From assembly GCA_036501825.1 (NCBI GenBank), contig DASXZP010000005.1, positions 107,831 to 171,830 of the forward strand: 64,000 nucleotides of DNA, written 5' to 3'. A program made the translations under genes and the position numbers. This stretch comes from JAFECT01 sp036501825. GTDB lineage: Bacteria > Pseudomonadota > Alphaproteobacteria > Caulobacterales > Caulobacteraceae. Positions 25,310 to 34,239 of this stretch are shown piece by piece; the stretch's first letter is position 1; the number at the start of each line of letters is the position of its first letter. The notes under the pieces are model-generated. The model searched no databases and was not told the DNA's origin. It worked only from the letters and a program-made list of their open reading frames with translations.

Positions 25310-26464
25310 CTAGAACAGGAAGCCTCTGCCGCGCGGCAGTTCGGAATAGCGGTGCACGCGCACGGCTTGCACCAGGCCCATGCCGACCATCACCGTCACC
25401 ATCACTGTCCCGCCGTAGGACATCAGGGGCATCGGCACGCCCACCACCGGCGCAAGGCCGATCACCATGGCGCCGTTGATCAACACGTAGAAACCGAAAG
25501 CGGCGGTGACGCCGGCGGCGGCCATCCGGCCGAAGTGGCTGTGCGAGGTGGACGCGATGCGCAGGCCCGCGGCGACGATCATGCCGTAGGCCAGCAGCAG
25601 GATGAAACAGCCGACAAAGCCGAACTCTTCGGCGACGGTCGCGAAGATGAAGTCGGTCTGCTTTTCCGGCAGGTAGTTGAGTTGGCTCTGGCTCCCCAGC
25701 ATGTAGCCCTTGCCCAGCAGGCCGCCGGACCCGGCCGCGATCGCCGCCTGGATGACGTGATAACCCTTGCCGGAAGGATCCCGATCCGGGTGCAGGAACA
25801 CGTCAATGCGCGACTTCTGGAAGCCCTTCAGCAGGAACATGTAAACCGGTACGGCCGCCGCCGAGACGGTGACGAAGCCCGCGACGAGCACCTTCCAGGT
25901 CAGGCCCGCCATGAACATCATCACCCCGCCGGTAACCGCGAGCATGATGGCGGTGCCGAGGTCGGGCTGTTTGGCGACGAGCAGGACCGGCGCGCCGATC
26001 ATGGCGGCGGGGATCAAGAGCTTCCACGACCAGCGCGCCTGCTTGGCGGTGAGGCTGTGGTAGAAGCGCCCAAGCGCCATCACCAAGCCGATCTTCATGA
26101 TCTCCGACGGCTGGATGGTGAAGTGGCCGACGCCGAGCCAGCGCTTGCCGCCCAGGTGCGTCTGACCGACCGCCGCCGTCGCCACCAACAGGACGAGGGC
26201 GACGATGTAGATCGGATACGAGAGGCTGTACCAGACCTTCAGGTCGATCAGGCTCAAGACGATCATCACGCCGAACAGCAGGAAGAAGCGCGTCAGCTGC
26301 GCGCTCGCCCACGGGGCCCAGTGACCGCCGGCGATGGAATAGAGCATCATCCCGCCCACGCCGGCGACGAAGGCGAGCAACGCGGCCAGACGCCAGTCGA
26401 TCTCGCCGAGCTTTTCGGAGATGCGGTCGCGTTGGCCGGGACGGGTAAGGGCGGAAACGGTCAT
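25310..26464 (-). CDS. rodA: RodA, SEDS peptidoglycan glycosyltransferase of the elongasome
   Basis: The protein has 384 residues with about ten membrane helices. SEDS-family signatures are visible: GGKRWLGVGHFTIQPSEIMK, AVTGGVMMFMAG, the periplasmic SQLNYLPEKQTDFIFATVAEEFG segment (split here as QSQLNYLPEKQTDF and VAEEFGFVG), and the C-terminal VPMPLMSYGGT. RodA polymerises lipid II during lateral wall growth with PBP2. The start overlaps the mrdA stop by 4 bp. Confidence 0.96.
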   Translation of the reverse strand: MTVSALTRPGQRDRISEKLGEIDWRLAALLAFVAGVGGMMLYSIAGGHWAPWASAQLTRFFLLFGVMIVLSLIDLKVWYSLSYPIYIVALVLLVATAAVGQTHLGGKRWLGVGHFTIQPSEIMKIGLVMALGRFYHSLTAKQARWSWKLLIPAAMIGAPVLLVAKQPDLGTAIMLAVTGGVMMFMAGLTWKVLVAGFVTVSAAAVPVYMFLLKGFQKSRIDVFLHPDRDPSGKGYHVIQAAIAAGSGGLLGKGYMLGSQSQLNYLPEKQTDFIFATVAEEFGFVGCFILLLAYGMIVAAGLRIASTSHSHFGRMAAAGVTAAFGFYVLINGAMVIGLAPVVGVPMPLMSYGGTVMVTVMVGMGLVQAVRVHRYSELPRGRGFLF

Positions 26465-28452
26465 GCGGCGCCCGCCTTGGTCGGGGTGGTCAGTGCAGCG
26501 GTCTGGCCGGGCGTGCTGTCCTCGACCGGCGCGTCGGGCTCAGCGGGCGGCGTGGGCTTGCCGGCCTTGGTGTCGGGCGGAATGACGCCGCCGAGGCGCG
26601 CCTTGATCTCAGGGTCCTTGATCAGCGCCGCGCGCATGATCTCGCGCACCTTGGGCGCGGAGGCGTCGGCGCCGAAGCCGCCGTGCTCGACCAGCACCGC
26701 CATGGCGTAGATCGGCTTGTCCTCCGGCGCGAAGGCGATGAACCACGCGTGGTCGCGCAGGTTCCAGGCGCCCTGGGCGCCGTGTGCGGTCTTGCCGGAG
26801 TGGGACTGCGCCGTGCCGGTCTTACCCGCGCACTTGATGTCGCCGAGACTGAGGTCGAGCTTGCCGGTGGCGGTGCCGCCGGGTTCGCTGGTCACGCCGG
26901 CCATGGCGGCGCGCACGATCTGCAGATACTGTGGCGAAAGGTTGAGTGGGGGCGCCTCGTCGCCGCGCGGCAACTCCTGGCCGCCGACCGATTTCACCAG
27001 CCGCGGGCGCAGCGCGACATTGCCGTTGGCGATGCGCGAACACATCACCGCAAGCTGCAGCGGGTTTACCTGCAAGGCGCCCTGGCCGATACCGAGGCTG
27101 GGTGTTTCACCGGCGTACCACGGCTGGTGATAGACGCGCTGTTTCCATTCCGGATCGGGCAACGTGCCCTTGCTCTGCGCGATGTGGATTTCGGGGAAGA
27201 CTTCGTTGATGCCGAAGCGCCGCGCCATGGCGGTGATCCGCTCCGGCCCGACTGCGACGGCCGTCTGGAAGAAATAGATGTCGCACGAGGTGACGATCGC
27301 CCGGTGCAGGTCGAGCGTGCCGTGCGCCTTGTCGCAGTGGAAGACGTGGTTGCCGAACTGCCAGGCTTGATTGCAGGTGTGCGTCGTGTGTTCGCTCATG
27401 CCCATTTCGAGCATGGCCAGCGACACCATGGTCTTGAACGTCGACCCCGCCGGGAACAGACCATTCAGCGCCTTGTCGAGTAGCGGCTTGTGATCGTAGC
27501 CCGACCACGCCTTGTACGCGGGCCCGGGCACGCCGGAAACGAAGGCGTTGGCGTCGAAGCTGGGCGCCGAGAGCAGACAAAGGATGTCGCCGTTGCGGCA
27601 GTCGATCATCACCGCGGCGCCGGAATCGTCGCCGAACACCTCGAGCGCCTTGTTCTGCACGTCGGCGTCAAGGGTGAGGACGATATCCGAACCGGGGGTC
27701 GGGGGTTTGTCGCCGGCGCGATCTTCACCCACCACCTTGCCGCGGGCGTCGACCTCGACCTTCTGGCCGCCGGGCACGCCGCGCAGCTCCTTGTCGAAGG
27801 CCTTCTCGATGCCCTGCTTGCCGATACGGAAGCCGGGGCTGAGCAGCATCGGGTCGACATCGCCGTTGTGCGTCGCCTTGATCTTCTTCACGTCGTCGTC
27901 GGAGATCTTCGCGACATAGCCGATCACGTGCGCGAACGCGCCGCTAAAGGGATAGAAGCGGCTCTCGTTCATGTCGGCGACAACGCCGGGCAGGTCGGTG
28001 GCGTGCAGGTTCACCCGCGCGAAGTCGTCCCAGTTCAGATCGGTGGCGACGGCGACGGGCACGAAGCGCGGGCTCTCGTTGATCTCGGCGATCAGCTGGC
28101 GGCGCTTCAGAGCCGTCGCGGGCAGCAGCTCGGCTACCATGTTCAGCGTGCCGTCGAGGTCCTTGGTCTCGTCGCGCACCACCAGCACGCGGAAGCTGGC
28201 GCGATTGCCCGCCAGCACCACGCCGTTGCGGTCCTTGATCACCCCGCGCGGCGGCTGGACGATGCGGTAGTTGAACTGGTTGTGCTGGCTGAGCTGTTTG
28301 TAACGGTTGTTCTCGACCAGCTGCAGATAGCCCAGGCGGGTCACCAGCGCAGTCATGCCGAGCGCGGTGAACCCGCCCAGCAGGAAGGTCCGCCGCAGGA
28401 ACCCGCCCTGACGCTCGTTGACGTCCTCGAAGAAGATCGCGGGTTCGTTCAT
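26461..28452 (-). CDS. mrdA: Penicillin-binding protein 2 (MrdA), elongasome transpeptidase
   Basis: The protein has 663 residues from ATG 28452. One N-terminal transmembrane helix (FLLGGFTALGMTALVTRLGY) precedes the PBP dimerisation region (PPRGVIKDRNGVVLA). The transpeptidase motifs are Ser337-x-x-Lys (PAGSTFKTM), S-x-D/N (TSCDIYFFQ) and KTG (CAGKTGTAQ). The C-terminal 60 residues are a Pro/Thr-rich extension. It crosslinks glycan made by RodA. The frame opens earlier, but the upstream part is antisense to conserved mreD residues. ATGA overlaps link it to both mreD and rodA. Confidence 0.96.
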   Translation of the reverse strand: MNEPAIFFEDVNERQGGFLRRTFLLGGFTALGMTALVTRLGYLQLVENNRYKQLSQHNQFNYRIVQPPRGVIKDRNGVVLAGNRASFRVLVVRDETKDLDGTLNMVAELLPATALKRRQLIAEINESPRFVPVAVATDLNWDDFARVNLHATDLPGVVADMNESRFYPFSGAFAHVIGYVAKISDDDVKKIKATHNGDVDPMLLSPGFRIGKQGIEKAFDKELRGVPGGQKVEVDARGKVVGEDRAGDKPPTPGSDIVLTLDADVQNKALEVFGDDSGAAVMIDCRNGDILCLLSAPSFDANAFVSGVPGPAYKAWSGYDHKPLLDKALNGLFPAGSTFKTMVSLAMLEMGMSEHTTHTCNQAWQFGNHVFHCDKAHGTLDLHRAIVTSCDIYFFQTAVAVGPERITAMARRFGINEVFPEIHIAQSKGTLPDPEWKQRVYHQPWYAGETPSLGIGQGALQVNPLQLAVMCSRIANGNVALRPRLVKSVGGQELPRGDEAPPLNLSPQYLQIVRAAMAGVTSEPGGTATGKLDLSLGDIKCAGKTGTAQSHSGKTAHGAQGAWNLRDHAWFIAFAPEDKPIYAMAVLVEHGGFGADASAPKVREIMRAALIKDPEIKARLGGVIPPDTKAGKPTPPAEPDAPVEDSTPGQTAALTTPTKAGAA

Positions 28453-28985
28453 CGGAAGCGCACGTCTCCGTCGTCGAACCGCTGGATCAGGCCATAGCCG
28501 AGCGGGAACAGCACCACCGTCGGCAGCCACTGCAGCAGCGTCCCCACGATGGTCGGCGCCACGCCGGCCTCGACGAGGGTGAACAGATAGACGCACAGGA
28601 TCGCGGCGGTGGTGAGGCCGACATACCAGGCGAGCAGCACACCCACCTGCTGACCCACGATGAAGGCGCGGGCGCCGAGCGTCACGCCGTAGACGGCGAG
28701 CAGGGTCAGGGTCCAGACGCCGAGCGTCGAGTCGAGCTCGAGGTCGGTGAAAATGCCGACCAGGAACAGCACCACCGGTCCCAGGATCGAGGGCCGGATC
28801 AGCGGCCAGGCGAAGGCGAGGATCAGGCCGAAGATCGGCTCGGGCGGCGGCAGGCCGAACAGGCGCACATGCGTCGACAGCACCAGCGTCGCGGCGCAGG
28901 CCAGCAGCGCCGGATAGATCACCCAGTGCAGCGGTCCCACCACCCGCACCGTCGCGCCCGACCTGCGCGCTGGAGACCCGATCAT
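28449..28985 (-). CDS. mreD: MreD, rod-shape-determining membrane protein
   Basis: The protein has 178 residues with five to six membrane helices. LPPPEPIFGLILAFAWPLIR and the LFLVGIFTDLELDSTLGVW segment (the conserved GxxxDL motif) identify MreD. It lies between mreC and mrdA with 4-bp overlaps on both sides. It links MreC and the MreB filament to the RodA/PBP2 synthase. Confidence 0.94.
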   Translation of the reverse strand: MIGSPARRSGATVRVVGPLHWVIYPALLACAATLVLSTHVRLFGLPPPEPIFGLILAFAWPLIRPSILGPVVLFLVGIFTDLELDSTLGVWTLTLLAVYGVTLGARAFIVGQQVGVLLAWYVGLTTAAILCVYLFTLVEAGVAPTIVGTLLQWLPTVVLFPLGYGLIQRFDDGDVRFR

Positions 28986-30217
28986 TGCGGTATCGCCGTA
29001 TAGGGCACGGGTTTGCGCGGAATGACGTCCGCCTTCACCGCCGGCTTCTTCGGCCTGGCCTTGTGTTCGGCGGCGTTGCCGGTCGCGCCCGCATCGTCAG
29101 CCTTGGGCTTTTTCTTCGGCGTCGCGGTCTTGGGAGCAGCGTCGGTGCTCGCCGGCGCCGTCACCGGCTGAGGCGCTGCAGCGGCAGGTTTGAGGGGCGT
29201 CGTCGTCGTCGCGGCGGCTGCGGCCGGCGCCGTGGTCTGGGCCGGGGCGGGCGGCGGCGCGGCGGGGTGTGGCGGGTGCAGGGCGTCGATCTTGGCGACG
29301 AGATCGGGCGAGGGTTGCGGCGCGGTGCCCATGCCGGCCAGAGGCGCGGCGTTGATCGAGTCGGGCTTCAGCAGCTGTGAGAAGTCGTCGAACAGCAGGA
29401 TGCGCACCACGTCGGTGTCGGTGGCGCCGGCGTAGAGCTTCACCCGCCAGGTCCCGTCGAGCGCCTTGGCCGCGACGCCCACCGCCAGGCCGCGGGGCAG
29501 CATGCCGCCGTCGCCCGAGGTCATGATCCGGTCGCCGTCCTTCACCGAGTCGGTGCCGCGCAGGAAGTCGAGGCGCGGGTTCGGGCCGCCGTCGCCGACC
29601 AGAATGGCGCGAGCGTCGGAACGGTCGACCAGCACCGGCGTACGGCTGGCGACGTCGGTCAGCATCAGCACCCGGCTGGCGGTGGGGCTCGTCCCCATCA
29701 CGCGGCCGACCAGGCCGTGTTCGTTGATCACCGGATTGCCGACGCGCACGCCCTTGCTGGTGCCCGCGTCGATGAGCTGGGCGTTGGCGAAGGGGCCGCG
29801 CGATTCCGACACCAGGTCGGCGGCGACCATCGGCACCGGCGGCTGGGTGCGGATGTTCAGCAGCGCTTCGTAGCGGCGGTTGATGTTCTCGAGCGCGATA
29901 GCGTTGTCGCGCACGGCTTCGAGCTGGGCCACCTGTTTGCGCAGGCGGCGGTTTTCGTCCACCGCATCGAAGTAGCCGCCGATGTAATCGGTGGCGTGAC
30001 CGACCCAGCGCACCGGCGCCGCGAACACGCCGGACACGGGCGCGGTTACGCGGCTGAAACCGCCGCGCACGGGCGCAAAGCCGTCGGCCTGGGGCTTGTC
30101 ACGCTTGTCCGAGACGATCAGCAGCACCGCCACCGCCCCCATGACGAGCACGGCGAACGCCGCCGTCAACCCCAGCGGGACTTTCAGATTTTCGAATGGT
30201 CCATCCCGGTACGCCAC
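28982..30217 (-). CDS. mreC: MreC, elongasome scaffold protein with long Pro/Ala/Lys tail
   Basis: The protein has 411 residues. A transmembrane helix near residues 16-36 precedes a coiled coil (NRRLRKQVAQLEAVRDNAIA) and the two beta-domains of MreC (LVSESRGPFANAQLIDAGTS, GLVGRVMGTSPTASRVLMLT, RGLAVGVAAKA). After about residue 285 comes a 125-residue Pro/Ala/Thr/Lys-rich periplasmic tail; such tails occur in Caulobacter-type MreC. It is 51 bp from mreB and overlaps mreD by 4 bp. Confidence 0.95.
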   Translation of the reverse strand: MAYRDGPFENLKVPLGLTAAFAVLVMGAVAVLLIVSDKRDKPQADGFAPVRGGFSRVTAPVSGVFAAPVRWVGHATDYIGGYFDAVDENRRLRKQVAQLEAVRDNAIALENINRRYEALLNIRTQPPVPMVAADLVSESRGPFANAQLIDAGTSKGVRVGNPVINEHGLVGRVMGTSPTASRVLMLTDVASRTPVLVDRSDARAILVGDGGPNPRLDFLRGTDSVKDGDRIMTSGDGGMLPRGLAVGVAAKALDGTWRVKLYAGATDTDVVRILLFDDFSQLLKPDSINAAPLAGMGTAPQPSPDLVAKIDALHPPHPAAPPPAPAQTTAPAAAAATTTTPLKPAAAAPQPVTAPASTDAAPKTATPKKKPKADDAGATGNAAEHKARPKKPAVKADVIPRKPVPYTAIPQ

Positions 30218-30268
30218 GGGCCCGACCCCTTACACACCCCCGCACGCCCTCGGGGAACGTCTGGCTAA

Positions 30269-31312
30269 TTAGGACAGAGTCGCATCCAGAACACCCTTCA
30301 TCCAGCGCGGATGCTCGAGCACTTTGCCACACCCGATAGCCACGCAGGAAAGAGGGTCGTCGGCCACCGACACCGGCAGGCCCGTCTGATCGCGGATTTC
30401 CGCGTCCAGGCCGCGCAGCAGCGCGCCGCCGCCGGTGAGCATGATGCCCTTGTCGGCGATGTCGGCCGCCAGCTCCGGCGGGGTGGCTTCCAGGGCGACC
30501 TTGACCGCCTCGATGATCTGGCTGACCGGCTCGGCCAGGGCTTCCGCCGCCTGGCGCTCCGAGATCCGCACTTCGCGAGGCACGCCCTGCATCAGGTCGC
30601 GGCCCTTCACCTCGATGGAGAGGCCTTCGCCGTCGTGCGGCACGCGCGCGGTGCCGATGTCCTTCTTGATCCGCTCGGCGGTGGTTTCACCGATGAGCAG
30701 GTTATGGTTGCGGCGCATGTACGAGATGATCGCCTCGTCCATCTTGTCGCCGCCGACGCGCACCGAGCGCGAATAGACGATGCCCGAGAGCGACAGCACG
30801 GCCACCTCGGTGGTGCCGCCGCCGATGTCGACGACCATCGAACCGGTCGGCTCGTGAATCGGCAGGCCGGCGCCGATCGCAGCCGCCATCGGCTCGTCGA
30901 TCAGGCCGACGCGGCGCGCCGACGCGTTCAGGCAGGAATCGTTGATCGCCCGGCGCTCCACCGCAGTGGCGCCCGAGGGTACGCACACGATCACCTTGGG
31001 GTTCACGAAACCCTTGCGGTTGTGGACCTTGCGGATGAAGTGCTTGATCATTTCTTCGGCGACTTCGAAGTCGGCGATGACGCCGTCGCGCATGGGGCGG
31101 ATCGCCTCCATGTGGCCGGGGGTACGACCCAGCATCTGCTTTGCTTCGATGCCCACGGCGTGGACGACCTTGCGCCCGCCGACGTTGCGGAGCGCGACCA
31201 CCGACGGCTCGTTGAGGACGATGCCTTTGCCCTTCATGTAGATCAGGGTGTTGGCGGTGCCGAGGTCGATGGCAATGTCGTTCGAGATCATGCCGAACAG
31301 GGGTGAGAGCAT
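30269..31312 (-). CDS. mreB: MreB, actin-like rod-shape protein
   Basis: The protein has 347 residues, the usual MreB length. The actin-fold motifs are clear: phosphate-1 IAIDLGTANTLIY, phosphate-2 MVVDIGGGTTEVAVLSL, and adenosine ITxTGGGALL-type loop (MLTGGGALLRGLD). An amphipathic N-terminus (MLSPLFGMIS) is short. It is the first gene of the elongasome operon; the promoter should lie in the 240 bp upstream, where I see no clear regulatory box. Confidence 0.97.
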   Translation of the reverse strand: MLSPLFGMISNDIAIDLGTANTLIYMKGKGIVLNEPSVVALRNVGGRKVVHAVGIEAKQMLGRTPGHMEAIRPMRDGVIADFEVAEEMIKHFIRKVHNRKGFVNPKVIVCVPSGATAVERRAINDSCLNASARRVGLIDEPMAAAIGAGLPIHEPTGSMVVDIGGGTTEVAVLSLSGIVYSRSVRVGGDKMDEAIISYMRRNHNLLIGETTAERIKKDIGTARVPHDGEGLSIEVKGRDLMQGVPREVRISERQAAEALAEPVSQIIEAVKVALEATPPELAADIADKGIMLTGGGALLRGLDAEIRDQTGLPVSVADDPLSCVAIGCGKVLEHPRWMKGVLDATLS

Positions 31313-31518
31313 GTGTGGGTCGTAACCAGTCGAATTGTGAATCCGGGATCAGGCTTTCGGCCCTTGGTCTACGTCCACGATGCACGACCCCCCGCGCATT
31401 CTCATGGTTCGTTGTTCGCCGCCGGCTTGGGTCCGTGTGCCTTGTCGCACCGGCGATTTCAAGCGCTAAGAAGCGGGTCAACCCCGCAGCGCCCCTCCAC
31501 GGCAGCGTTTAGGGCCCA

Positions 31519-31540
31519 AACCCTTGTCCGCACAAGGGAT
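31519..31540 (-). terminator. Possible terminator after the 31553-32188 GST gene
   Basis: Read on the minus strand, CCCTTGT and ACAAGGG form a perfect 7-bp stem with a 4-base loop, followed by TTTGGG, 15 bases beyond the GST stop. The U-tract is short, so termination would be weak. Confidence 0.4.
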
Positions 31541-31552
31541 TTCATGCCCTTC

Positions 31553-32188
31553 TCAAATCGCCGTGAGGCCTTCTGCCGCAAGCGCTTCCAGCGTGGCCGG
31601 ACGCTCCTGGATCAGCGTGGCGTGCGCTCGCACGCGCCGATAGCGCGATACGTCGGCGAGGGCGGCGCGCAAGAACCAGCGGCTCATGACCAGCAGATAC
31701 GGATCGGACGTGGTGAATCGTTTGCCATGCACGAACGGTCCCGCCGCGAGTTTCGCTTCGACGATGTCGAACAGATTGCGCAGCGTCTCGGGCGCCTTCG
31801 CCGCCGTCGCCTTCCGCGCAGGCTCGGGATCGACCCAGCGGCCGGGGCGGAACAGGTGCGAAAATGCAACGTGTACGGAAGATGCGACAAAGCTGTTGAA
31901 GCTCTCGACCTGAGCCAGGGCCCACGGGTCGTCCAGCGGCGCGAGCTTGGCGTCGGGCCATCTGCGGGCGATCCAGCCCAGGATGGCCGGGTTCTCGGTC
32001 AGGGTTCCGTCGGCGGTGGTCAGAACCGGCACCCGGCCGAGCGGATTCAGCTCCAGATGCTGCGGCGAGCGCTGCTGGTTTTCGGCGAATTTCACCGGGC
32101 GGAGGTCGAACTCGGCCCCGGCCTCCCTGAGCGCGATGTGGGGGGCCAAGGAGCAGGCGCCGGGCGAGTAATAAAGCTCGGGCTTCAT
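31553..32188 (-). CDS. Glutathione S-transferase family protein (beta/GstB-like)
   Basis: The protein has 211 residues. The N-terminal thioredoxin fold has YYSPGACSLAPHIALREAG, a beta-class pattern with Ser/Cys near the active site, then NPLGRVPVLTTADG with the cis-Pro and LTENPAILGWIAR, where the usual ES dipeptide of glutathione binding is EN. The C-terminal helical domain has SDPYLLVMSRW. It overlaps the upstream VTT gene by 4 bp. The substrate is unknown. Confidence 0.88.
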   Translation of the reverse strand: MKPELYYSPGACSLAPHIALREAGAEFDLRPVKFAENQQRSPQHLELNPLGRVPVLTTADGTLTENPAILGWIARRWPDAKLAPLDDPWALAQVESFNSFVASSVHVAFSHLFRPGRWVDPEPARKATAAKAPETLRNLFDIVEAKLAAGPFVHGKRFTTSDPYLLVMSRWFLRAALADVSRYRRVRAHATLIQERPATLEALAAEGLTAI

Positions 32189-32922
32189 TTCGCATCCTTT
32201 GAAGAATCAGGCTTTTCCGGCGCGGCGCGCAGCCGCTCGAGCACCCGGCGCGCCAGCAGCATGAGCCCCAGCCAGGCCACGCCGATGACCGCGATGATCA
32301 GCGCCAGGCGCCAGTCGCCCTCGCGGCTCATGGCCATCACCGAGCGGCCGAATACGGCGACCAGCAGGGTCTTGGGCAGGACGCCCAGCGCACAGCCTGC
32401 GATGAAGCCCAGGAACGGCGCACGCGACACGCCGAAGGCCATGTTGACCACGATGAAGGGGGCCGACGGCACGTTGCGGATGATGAAGGAGGCGTAGAAG
32501 GCGTTCTTGCCCACGTAGCCCGACAGCCGGTTGGCGGTCTCGCCGCCGAACCGCTGCAGCGCCTTGGCGCCCGCAAGTCTGCCGACGAAGAAATTGGCCG
32601 CCGCTGAAATCACCGTGGCGATCCAGCTGTAGAAGAACCCCTCCACCGGCCCGAAGGCGACCACGCAGGCGGCGATGAGCACGAACTGGGGCGCGCCGAT
32701 GAAGGACGCCGCGGTGAACACGAAAATGGCCGCCGGCAGCGCCCAGGGACTGCCCGCAAACCCGGTCAGCCAGGCTTCGAAACTCCCCTCGGTGGCCCGG
32801 CCTAGCTCGGTCTTGCCGAAGAAGAACACCAACGCCACGGTCGCAAACAGCCCCACGGTCACGCCAATGGCGCGGCCGGTCTTGGCGTCCATGCTGGTCA
32901 GAAACCGCCAGAGTCTCAGCAT
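32185..32922 (-). CDS. VTT-domain (TVP38/TMEM64, DedA-like) membrane protein
   Basis: The protein has 245 residues and about six hydrophobic segments. The VTT/SNARE-associated core is seen in FIGAPQFVLIAACVVAFGP, FYSWIATVISAAANFFVGR and IIRNVPSAPFIVVNMAFGVS (the conserved re-entrant Arg and Pro). Members act in membrane lipid or undecaprenyl-phosphate transport. It is coupled to the GST gene by a 4-bp overlap. Confidence 0.87.
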   Translation of the reverse strand: MLRLWRFLTSMDAKTGRAIGVTVGLFATVALVFFFGKTELGRATEGSFEAWLTGFAGSPWALPAAIFVFTAASFIGAPQFVLIAACVVAFGPVEGFFYSWIATVISAAANFFVGRLAGAKALQRFGGETANRLSGYVGKNAFYASFIIRNVPSAPFIVVNMAFGVSRAPFLGFIAGCALGVLPKTLLVAVFGRSVMAMSREGDWRLALIIAVIGVAWLGLMLLARRVLERLRAAPEKPDSSKDAK

Positions 32923-32955
32923 CGGGGGCTTATAACGGACGCCAGGGCGTTGGCG

Positions 32956-34047
32956 TCAGATCTTTGTCGGGGTGAACGGACCCACCGAGATTTCCTCGAC
33001 CCGCCAGCGGTGATCGCGGCCAAGGCGCCAGCGGTACGACGCATGCGCCGAAATCGCCGTCTCCGAGTCATCCTTCTCGATGAGATACCAGACCGTCTCA
33101 GAGACCATGACCTCGGACGAACTGATCCCGGTGAAGACGGCGCCGCCGGTGTGGAAGAAACGGCCTTCCGACATGTTGCCGACATCCTTGGTCAGACGGT
33201 CCCAGGCGGCCATCTCCGCCTCACGCCCGGTGACCACGGGCTCCCCCGCCCATTCGAGCCGGACGGCGGGCGCCCTGAGTTCAAGCTGATAGGCGCGCTC
33301 TGCAGCAGCATCTTGAAAGTCTCGCGGGGTGAGAGCCTTCAGCACCTCCGCCGCCGCGACTCGGTCTCCCGTCAGCCTCAGGCAGTCCTGAAGGCGATAG
33401 TATGGATTTCCCGGGTCGAGCGCGGCACAGGGCGACAGGTGTTCAACAGCGAACTCGGCAGCCTTTTTGGCAAAGGCCCAGACCTCATCGGCGTCGCAAC
33501 CGTTGCGGCCCCGTGAAACCCAGCGGTCGCCTTCGGCGACCTCAACGGTCGCAAACCGCGGATGCATACAGACCGATGAGCGGTCTTCGACCGTCGCGAC
33601 TTGGTCAGGTGACTCAAAAACGCCTCTGGCTTCGCTAAGCAGCGATCGCATGTCGTTTGAGGCGAGGGTCGCCACGCGAACGGTCCGCCTGGGATGGGTC
33701 CAAGCCGCCATGTTCATGAACACCGATCCGGAAGGACCGTCATTGAACAGGCCGACCACCGTCATCCGCCCCCCGCCCGAAGGCAAACGTTCGACGATGA
33801 TCGCAGGCAGGGGGCGATCATAGTCGTCGCTGAACATCACACGCAGCAGGAAACCCCCTGGCTTGGCCACGGCGCGGATTGGATCGAGACCGTAGGCCGC
33901 GAGCCTCGTGGAATCGCGTTCGGCCGCACAGTCCCAAGGGTCACTCCAGCTTTCGAGGCTACAAGACCCCGGGCTGTCCCCAGCCAGAGCCGGAGCAGCG
34001 CCGAACACGAGAGCCGAAAAAGCGATTGCCGCGAACGCCTTGAACAT
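32956..34047 (-). CDS. Secreted hypothetical protein
   Basis: The protein has 363 residues from ATG 34047 with a clear signal peptide (AFAAIAFSALVFGAAPALA). The mature part has six or more cysteines, including CSLESWSDPWDC near the start and CAALDPGNPYYRLQDCLRL, which suggests disulphides in the periplasm. No domain is recognised. The frame extends further upstream, but the signal peptide fixes the start. It appears monocistronic and divergent from the aminotransferase gene. Base composition is somewhat less GC-biased than the neighbours. Confidence 0.7.
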   Translation of the reverse strand: MFKAFAAIAFSALVFGAAPALAGDSPGSCSLESWSDPWDCAAERDSTRLAAYGLDPIRAVAKPGGFLLRVMFSDDYDRPLPAIIVERLPSGGGRMTVVGLFNDGPSGSVFMNMAAWTHPRRTVRVATLASNDMRSLLSEARGVFESPDQVATVEDRSSVCMHPRFATVEVAEGDRWVSRGRNGCDADEVWAFAKKAAEFAVEHLSPCAALDPGNPYYRLQDCLRLTGDRVAAAEVLKALTPRDFQDAAAERAYQLELRAPAVRLEWAGEPVVTGREAEMAAWDRLTKDVGNMSEGRFFHTGGAVFTGISSSEVMVSETVWYLIEKDDSETAISAHASYRWRLGRDHRWRVEEISVGPFTPTKI

Positions 34048-34239
34048 GCGCCATCCCCGGCGTGGAGATTGTACCCCTCCCCCGGCGCGCGCAATCGTTG
34101 GCTGGGTTGCTGGGAGGTTGCTGGGAGCCGGGCTGCAAGGTCCGCAACGAAATTTCACCGTCGACTTAATGGACTTCGGCCCCTGGCGGCCCTAGCTTCC
34201 CGCCCGCTTTTCGCACCTGCGAGATGGAGTCGCGCCGTA

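Noticed and set aside
25298..26710. A 470-codon plus-strand frame opposite rodA
   Set aside because: It is an antisense shadow; the His/Asp/Arg-rich translation reflects complementary codons of a hydrophobic membrane protein.
31313..32497. A 394-codon plus-strand frame opposite the GST and VTT genes
   Set aside because: It is antisense to two recognised proteins and starts in the mreB upstream region with no ribosome site.
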